From: Ambrosia x helenae
Lineage: Eukaryota > Streptophyta > Magnoliopsida > Asterales > Asteraceae
Direction of reading: 5' to 3'
DNA: 64,000 nucleotides
Assembly (NCBI GenBank): GCA_030844895.1
Contig: JAUTDX010000415.1
Coordinates: 96,623 to 160,622 of the forward strand
The notes under the pieces were generated by a model that made no database searches, was not told where the DNA came from, and saw only the letters and a list, made by a program, of their open reading frames with translations. Made by a program: the position numbers and the translations under genes. Each line of letters opens with the position of its first letter. The stretch's first letter is position 1. Shown one piece after another: positions 59,290 to 64,000 of this stretch.

Positions 59290-59454
59290 TAGGTTAAACG
59301 GTATCTAATTCTGTTTATGTAATGCACAACAGTGGAAGGACGACGTAATTTCTTTTAGTATTACAACAGTCTTTCTTTTAATTTTCTAGTGTCTGTTACT
59401 GGTGTATACGTTGCAAGAATATTGGTTTTCGGATCTGATGTAGCGAACCAATAA

Positions 59455-60905
59455 TTAACGGAGTTGAATAGTAACTTGCCGGCATTGAATAGTTACTTGA
59501 CGGAGTTGAAAACGAGTTGTATGTTGAAAGAGGCTCTTATTCGTCGACACGTGTATGTTGAAAACGAGTTGTGTGATCTTTGTGGCGAATGTGGAGAAAC
59601 GTTTGATCACTTGTTTACGGGTTGCCGAATTGTGGGAGCGCTTTGGGATGCTATAGCAAACTGGTGTAACATCCCTCGCTTTTTTGTATTCTCTCTTGCG
59701 GATGTGTTTGCGCATCATGGATGGTTTACCCATGACTACGAAAAAAGGAAGTTATCTATGGCATAGTCATTGCCGCTTGTTGGCGATTGTGGAAGGCTAG
59801 AACGATAAGATATTCAACGGTTTGGAGGTTAGCATTGCTCATTTGTTTTCGGATGTCAAGTCGATGACGTATTTGTGGTTCAAGTATAGGCATAAAGAGG
59901 TTAGCATAGATTGGCGAAAATTGGTGTAATTTTTCTTTTCCGTTGATGTAATCCTTTCCGGATCCCGGTAGTCTCTATCTTAGAGAGTATCGTCTGGGCG
60001 TTGTGTTTTAATGAAATTAGCCTTCCAAAAAAAACTTGACGGAGTTGGATAATAGTTGACAGACTTGAGTTGAGTTGAGTAGTAACATGACAGAATTGAG
60101 TAGCACCCTAACGGAATTGAGTAAAGAAAATTAAAAAAACAGAGTTAAAATAGTAACCTATCAGAGGAAAAAACGGAGTTGCGGGAAAAATAAATTAAAA
60201 GAACAGAGTAAATAGTAACTCGACGGAGTTCAATAGTAATGTTGTTAAGCTAACAAAAGTTGAATAGTTGCCTAACGGAGTTGAGTAGTGACCTAACGAC
60301 GTTGAGTGGAGTTGAATAGTAACTTGACGGAGTTGGATAGTAGTTGACGGAGTTGAGTTGACTTGAGTTGTACCACGACTGAATTGAGTAAAGAAAATTA
60401 AAAAAACATAGCTAAATAGTAACTTAACAGAGAAAAAAATGAAGTTCCGGGAAAAAATTTTAAACACCAGGAGTAAATAGTAACTTGACGGAGTTAAATA
60501 CTTAACGCATTTGAATAGTAACTCCGTTAAGCTAACGGAGTTGAACAGTAGCCTAATGGAGTTGAGTAGTAACCTAACGGCGTTGAGTGGAGTTGAGTAG
60601 TAACTTGACGACCTTGAATAGTAACTTTACGGAGTTAGATAGTAGTTGACGGAGTTGAGTTGAGTAGTAACATGACGGAATTGAGTAGTAGCCTAACAGA
60701 GTTGAGTAAAGAAAGTAAAAAAAAAATAGAGCTAAATAATAACTTAACGGAGAAAAAAAACGGATTTAGGAAAAAAAATTAAAAAAATAGAGTAAATAGT
60801 AACTTGACGGAGTTGAATAGTAACTCCGTTAAGCTAAATAGCAACTTAACTGAATTAAATAGTAACTTAACGGAGTTGACTAGTAACTCCGTTAGTACTA
60901 TTCAT
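59455..60905. repeat. Minisatellite, 20-24 bp units (GGAGTTGAATAGTAACTTGAC)
   Basis: Dozens of degenerate units based on AACGGAGTTGAATAGTAACTT tile this region, with clusters of AAAATTAAAAAAACAGAG spacers forming a higher-order period of about 240-250 bases (compare 60110, 60390, 60700 and 60770). A LINE fragment interrupts the array at 59509-60033. Confidence 0.85.
59509..60033 (+). mobile_element. 5'-truncated LINE (3' end of pol, 3' UTR, poly-A)
   Basis: The frame 59520-59766 encodes the C-terminal zinc-binding region of plant non-LTR reverse transcriptases: ALIRRHVYVENELCDLCGEC, then HLFTGCRIVGALWDAI. It continues as CWRLWKAR and, after one missing A near 59801, IFNGLEVSIAHLFSDVKSMT, with stop at 59930. 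The 3' UTR and an A8 tail end at 60033. The sequence ACTTGACGGAGTTG stands on both sides (59495-59508 and 60034-60047), as expected for a LINE target duplication, although the surrounding minisatellite makes this less certain. Confidence 0.8.
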
Positions 60906-61387
60906 GAAAGTTTCTAAACTAATATATAGGTAATATTGAGACAATGTTTTAGTCTCCACAGACTTAGAAGTTCCCTTCCATATCGGTTGCATTGGATAAA
61001 GTCTTAAAATTAAGATTTGCATGGCAACATGAATGTATATTGTTGTCTTAGGCTTAACAAAACTTCATAATCAGAACTAAAAATACTTGATATACACGAA
61101 TGAACATAAGATACATGACTTAGACTTGCATAACATGATCTATATAGGGCAATTGAAAAAACGGTTTACGATGGACAAGTGATAATATAAAAGCTAGATA
61201 CTCATATATAATTCACATGTAGCATTTGTTTTTGGTTTGTTATTTGTACTAGTATCAAGCGTAAAATGTGATACGCAAGTAAAGGAGCTTCACAGTATCT
61301 GGCGCAATGAAATCAAAAGTATAAAAAGCAAATGGTATAAAAACGTGTTTGTTCACGCTTTCTTATGTTTTGTTCACTTTGTCTGAA
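60906..61387. other. Intergenic, no gene seen
   Basis: AT-rich DNA without supported features. Confidence 0.4.
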
Positions 61388-61612
61388 TCAGTTTTTAAAG
61401 CAGTCTAACTCACTATGAAAATACTCCTCTCCAAGCCCAGAAGAGGAGAAACCCTTTGTTAGATTTATACATGTGTGTTTTCCTACTTTCATTCCTATCC
61501 ATCCAGAGACCAAAATGTCAGTTGGTCTAAGTGTTGATCCTCCTTCCAGGAAGCACTCAAGAAATTCACTGGTGTCTATTATCAGAAAATCCCGGTACAC
61601 CTGATATGTCAA
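61388..61612 (-). pseudogene. ORF fragment, repeat-associated, unidentified
   Basis: The minus strand reads EFLECFLEGGSTLRPTDILV, then GKHTCINLT. It resembles a coding fragment I associate with plant repeats containing a GGKHxCVDLTGVSPLVGL segment, but I cannot name the protein. It is short and probably a relic. Confidence 0.3.
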
Positions 61613-61914
61613 AAAGAACGTCTCTAGCTAAATTGTATTAGTACTTGAACCTCGAGAGCTCTGTACAATGTAGAATATGCTTCCTAAAGGAGTCTAGGCA
61701 TGCCTTAAGACAAACAGGGCATAAAATGAGTTTAGCTTTTAAGTTGATGTTAGATTGATATGAATTAACAATTTATGTTGTCGACCAACTCCTTACGGCC
61801 CCCTTGGCTGTCATAGTGACATTCAACTCTTATCTTTTATTTACCATGTTATCAGATATAACAGTACATCAATTTTAATTGCTACATTGAAACAACAATA
61901 AAGATTAAAGTAAG

Positions 61915-62165
61915 GGAAGGGAAAAAAAAAGAAAGGATAAAATTTCTTTCCTTCCGTTTCCTTCCAAATCGGAAGGAAAACTAAACTAAAGAATTTTAAC
62001 TAGTTTTCCTTCCATTTCTTTTCTTTCCTTCCTTTAATGAAACTCGGGACACACCATATTTTGTTTTCCTTTCTTTTCCTTCTTTTAATGAAACTCGGGA
62101 ACACATCTTTCTTTCTTTTCTTTTCTTTTCTCCAGTTTAGTAAACTCGGGAACACAGCGTTACTC
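61915..62165. repeat. Pyrimidine-rich repeat with AATGAAACTCGGGA words
   Basis: TTTCCTTC-rich tract in which TTTTAATGAAACTCGGGA and variants occur three times at intervals of about 55-60 bases. The left side holds GGAAGGAAAAC in the opposite sense, so a decayed MITE is likely. Words are shared with 30231-30480. Confidence 0.5.
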
Positions 62166-62905
62166 CTCTCTATTCTATATCAGTTCTTCCAAACTATGCC
62201 CGTTGTCTTGGTTTAAATATATGACCTCCCCCGTGTAAAAGGATGCACCTCTATTAAGTGTGAAAAATAAAATAAAAGTAACAATAAATGAGTGTGAAAT
62301 TATGACTTTACATATATTAAGAGTATTTAAGTCATTCTAATATATTTATGATACGTTATCACACTAGCTTATGTTGCATATTTAGGAATACAAATGTTCT
62401 AAGTGAAGAAAACCTTGTTCCAAATTAAGTGTGGAGAGTTTTTTTCATGGTTAAAAAGAGTGTTTGAATACGGTATAAAGGGGACTAAATGAAACCAATC
62501 CACAACTATACTTAGTAGGTGACAGTTTATTTTCTAAATTTGATGCATGGAATCCATTGTCCACTTTTTTTTTTTTACTTGGCATGGAAGATATGAATCA
62601 AATGTGTTCCTTGTACGTTGTTTTTTTGGACTTTGGCAGAAGGCTTCTTCTCCACTCTTTCCATGTGATTTGCTAGCTAAAGCATAATTTCAAAGTGTGT
62701 GCAAAAATTTTTTACTCCATTGGTAGCATTTTTTATTCTCTTGTCACGAGGGAGTATAGAATCCAAGGAAAGAAACTTTTTACATAGCAAATAAAGGTAA
62801 AAGTAAAATATATCATTCTCAAGCATTCTTAGAGTTTTTAATTAGATAAACCCGATTTGGCTGAATTTATTATACATGAAAAATAATAATATCTACTTTT
62901 GTGTT
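62166..62905. other. Intergenic, no gene seen
   Basis: AT-rich DNA without supported exons or element ends. Confidence 0.4.
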
Positions 62906-62908
62906 CAA

Positions 62909-62940
62909 CTAGGTGTATTTATGGGCGCGCGTTGCGCGTC
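62909..62940 (-). mobile_element. Helitron 3' terminus, minus orientation
   Basis: On the minus strand the hairpin CGCGCAACGCGCG is followed by CCCATAAATACAC, CTAG and T. It is an apparently intact 3' end. The element would extend right, possibly past the window edge; the 5' end was not identified. Confidence 0.55.
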
Positions 62941-64000
62941 ATGTTATTGGTTTTTCATACTTCCTAAACGAACAGTTTTGCAAAAGTCTAGTTATACCAG
63001 CCATTGGTTAAAATATACTATTACCGAAGTGATTACATAACAGCATTCAATACAAAAGTTAGTAAGTACATATTTAGATAATATAAGATGGTGGTGAAAA
63101 TTTGGTAAGTGCGTTTCCATCCTTTACCTCACACTTGTTACTTCTTAACAGCACCAAAAGTAAAACCTAAGTCCTGTAAAACAAAACCAAAAACAAAACA
63201 CTGGCAAACGGCAATTAACTAAAATATCCATGGCTCACAATAGTAATTAACTACACAATCACACCTCATGTCCAAGTATGCGATTCTAAATGAAATTATA
63301 CGAAAACTCTCTCAGGATAGTAAGGAAAAAATTATTATTTTCAACATAAACTAAAAATTAAAAATTAAACTACAATAAACTAAAAATTAAAAGAAAACCT
63401 ACCAACGACAACAGGTAGTTTAGGTTGAAACAATCACTTAGGCAAAATCATTAAATTCGTTTTCTCTTTTTATTTGTTTTTCTTTAAAAAATTAATACAA
63501 AACTAATAAGAGAAAACAATGAACCTAATGTAAATCCATTTAGAATCGCATACTTGCATCGATTTGCTGAACTTTAGGAGTCCTGATGAAGGAATCCACC
63601 TATGCAGAAGAATGGTTGTGTTCGTATAACCCGACTTTTATGAAGCTTGATTAATTGATCTTGTCAAAAAGCTGAACCGTAACCCAATTCGTTTAAGTGG
63701 CTTAGCCTTGTCGACCCGCTTACAACATAGCCCCATTTTAACCCATTCATATTATGGTCTAAAACACCAAATAAATGAAATTCACCCCCAAAAAATCAAT
63801 CTGCCCAAAAAAAACTTATCAAAAACTTTACTATAACCTCAAATACAACTACTTTATGGTATGAAGACACTAAATTCAACTAAACTCGCACCTCATTCAC
63901 AAAAAAGACAGATCTTATTTCTAAATTCCCCATTAAATATCAGTCAATATAAACCTAAAAACAATATAAAGTCATTATACCTGATTAGCAAATCTCGAAA
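62941..64000. other. AT-rich tail, no gene seen
   Basis: May be the body of the Helitron whose end lies at 62909. No coding exon was recognised. Confidence 0.35.

Overview
The window is plant nuclear DNA: intron-rich genes with GT/AG junctions, a class XI myosin, a GRF-INTERACTING FACTOR (GIF/AN3) gene, Ty3 and Ty1 LTR retrotransposons, Helitrons and several MITE families. A eudicot is certain enough. An Asteraceae genome is my guess from the overall style of the repeats and is not proven by any single feature. I saw no bacterial-type operon, CRISPR array, tRNA or rRNA gene.

Layout. 1-5.6 kb is AT-rich intergenic DNA with a Helitron 3' end (2785) and a Stowaway MITE (4468-4685). 5.87-14.99 kb is a complete class XI myosin heavy-chain gene on the minus strand, about 39 exons, recognisable from start codon to stop. 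Its frame is broken by several one-base homopolymer indels and by one in-frame TAG. 15.4-16.7 kb holds two MITE-like elements, one with a long CCACCA-rich tract. 17.77-28.07 kb is a complete Tat-type Ty3/Gypsy retrotransposon on the minus strand: two near-identical LTRs, GTTGA target-site duplications, gag, protease, RT, two RNase H domains, integrase, and an antisense spliced ORF in its 3' region. 28.1-32.6 kb is repeat debris, including an hAT MITE with perfect 8-bp duplications and a long-TIR element carrying a GRF zinc-finger relic.

33.0-38.9 kb is GIF1/AN3 (SSXT/SNH transcription coactivator) on the minus strand. It has four exons and a 5.1-kb first intron that contains a whole Helitron (35250-37356) with a captured piece of a secreted phytocystatin gene. 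39-43 kb is the upstream flank with small repeats. 43.0-50.4 kb is a damaged Ty1/Copia element. A long-hairpin MULE sits in its LTR, a 2.25-kb solo LTR splits its gag, and a 949-bp tandem duplication lies in its deleted pol. 51.85-57.79 kb is a Helitron cluster: a 5.3-kb element with a captured NIP1-like RING-protein exon, followed end to end by a 0.6-kb Helitron. 59.4-60.9 kb is a minisatellite with a LINE 3' fragment inserted in it. The rest to 64 kb is low-complexity and repeat DNA with another Helitron end.

The two host genes are unrelated in function: actomyosin transport of organelles, and control of leaf cell proliferation with GRF factors. Everything else is mobile DNA. Single-base length changes at homopolymers recur in every coding stretch, host gene and transposon alike. 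Many apparent frameshifts are therefore probably consensus errors, and calling either host gene a pseudogene would be premature.
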